Of a stretch of DNA of 29,734 nucleotides, positions 29,504-29,734 are shown in pieces. The notes under the pieces are model-generated. The model was given only the letters and a program-made list of their open reading frames with translations, had not been told where the DNA came from and did no database searches. Source of the DNA: W11650 sp963545585 (lineage in GTDB: Bacteria; Bacillota; Clostridia; Lachnospirales; Vallitaleaceae); the NCBI GenBank assembly GCA_963545585.1, contig CAUUKX010000015.1, forward strand, positions 1 through 29,734, in the 5' to 3' direction. The position numbers and the translations under genes were made by a program. The first letter of the stretch is position 1, and the number at the start of each line of letters is the position of its first letter.

Positions 29504-29531
29504 GAAAAATACCCCGACCGGGGTATTTTTC
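29504..29531 (+). terminator. Intrinsic terminator after the glycyl-radical gene
   Basis: GAAAAATACCCC (29504-29515) pairs perfectly with GGGGTATTTTTC (29520-29531) around the loop GACC. It separates the split enzyme genes from the probable activase gene, perhaps lowering activase expression by read-through only. Confidence 0.8.
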
Positions 29532-29546
29532 TATTCCCTTTTTATT

Positions 29547-29649
29547 CATGGCTCAACTTTTCCCTGATGAAAGTGCTTTGCGCTTCTGCCCGGGTGAGTG
29601 CTCCACCGACTGTTCCACTTTTACAGGGCATGGGAAAATTGAGTTCATG
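29547..29649 (+). repeat. Palindromic repeat, copy 3
   Basis: The left end CATGGCTCAACTTTTCCC and the right end GGGAAAATTGAGTTCATG are imperfect inverted repeats. The inside reads TGCTTTGCGCTTCTGCCCGGG, as in the other copies. TTCATGGCT occurs directly at both ends (29545-29553 and 29644-29652) and could be a target duplication or simply part of the arms. It lies between the terminator and the activase gene. Confidence 0.7.
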
Positions 29650-29719
29650 GCTTATCTCACGAAAAAAGAAAAAGCAAATTAAAATACAAGGGATTTACTT
29701 TGAGAGAAAGGAAATTAAA

Positions 29720-29734
29720 ATGAAAGGCTATGTT
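29720..29734 (+). CDS. pflA: Probable pyruvate formate-lyase activating enzyme, first five codons only
   Basis: AAAGGA stands 7 nt before an ATG that opens MKGYV at the right edge. Many clostridial radical-SAM activases begin MKGYVHSIE, and the activase gene usually follows the lyase. Only five codons are inside the window, so identity rests on position and this short start. Confidence 0.55.

Noticed and set aside
29491..29682. 63-residue frame over the terminator and repeat copy 3
   Set aside because: It translates a terminator hairpin and a repeat and has no ribosome binding site.

Overview
The window looks like chromosomal DNA of an anaerobic, low-to-medium GC Firmicute, most likely a Lachnospiraceae-type Clostridium. 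This rests on strong AGGAG-type ribosome binding sites, a DUF3881-like gene (to my knowledge a Lachnospiraceae family), an LplA/LplB/LplC-type sugar importer, oxygen-sensitive pyruvate formate-lyase, and Cys-type sulfatases that would need an anaerobic maturase. No rRNA, tRNA, CRISPR array, integrase or intact insertion sequence was recognised.

Region 1 (about 321-11488, all minus strand) is a sulfated glycosaminoglycan disaccharide locus. In transcription order it holds a sulfatase, a GH88 unsaturated glucuronyl hydrolase, a membrane-anchored AraC regulator, a YefM/YoeB-type toxin-antitoxin pair with its own promoter, two ABC permeases, a large solute-binding lipoprotein and a second sulfatase. 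The inferred pathway is import of an unsaturated, sulfated disaccharide, cytoplasmic desulfation, then cleavage by the hydrolase. No polysaccharide lyase, ABC ATPase or sulfatase maturase is present here, so these must be encoded elsewhere.

Region 2 (11636-15291, minus) is a compact operon: an OmpR-type response regulator, its histidine kinase, a CutC-family protein and a TraX-family membrane protein, with overlapping or nearly touching genes. Region 3 (15411-20614, minus) resembles the Bacillus ydjG-ydjH-ydjI envelope-stress genes: an SPFH protein with a Gly-Tyr-Pro-Gln repeat tail, a double zinc-ribbon membrane protein, two tandem TPM-domain proteins and a small membrane protein. No pspA is seen.

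Region 4 (20615-26245) is mixed: a palindromic repeat, the 3' remnant of an AAA ATPase gene, an exported endonuclease/exonuclease/phosphatase-fold protein, a divergent Card1-like CARF nuclease with no CRISPR system nearby, a DUF3881-like protein, a HAD phosphatase whose probable promoter lies in a repeat, and a microprotein operon encoding a 21-residue peptide and a 62-residue two-helix membrane protein.

Region 5 (26368-29734, plus) is the most unusual. It is a pyruvate formate-lyase operon in which the catalytic body ends before the glycyl-radical domain. Two small genes follow. The first keeps the start of that domain but has a different tail. The second is a complete 81-residue glycyl-radical domain. 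A terminator and the first codons of a probable activase gene come next. Divergent copies of one palindromic repeat lie on both sides of the glycyl-radical gene.
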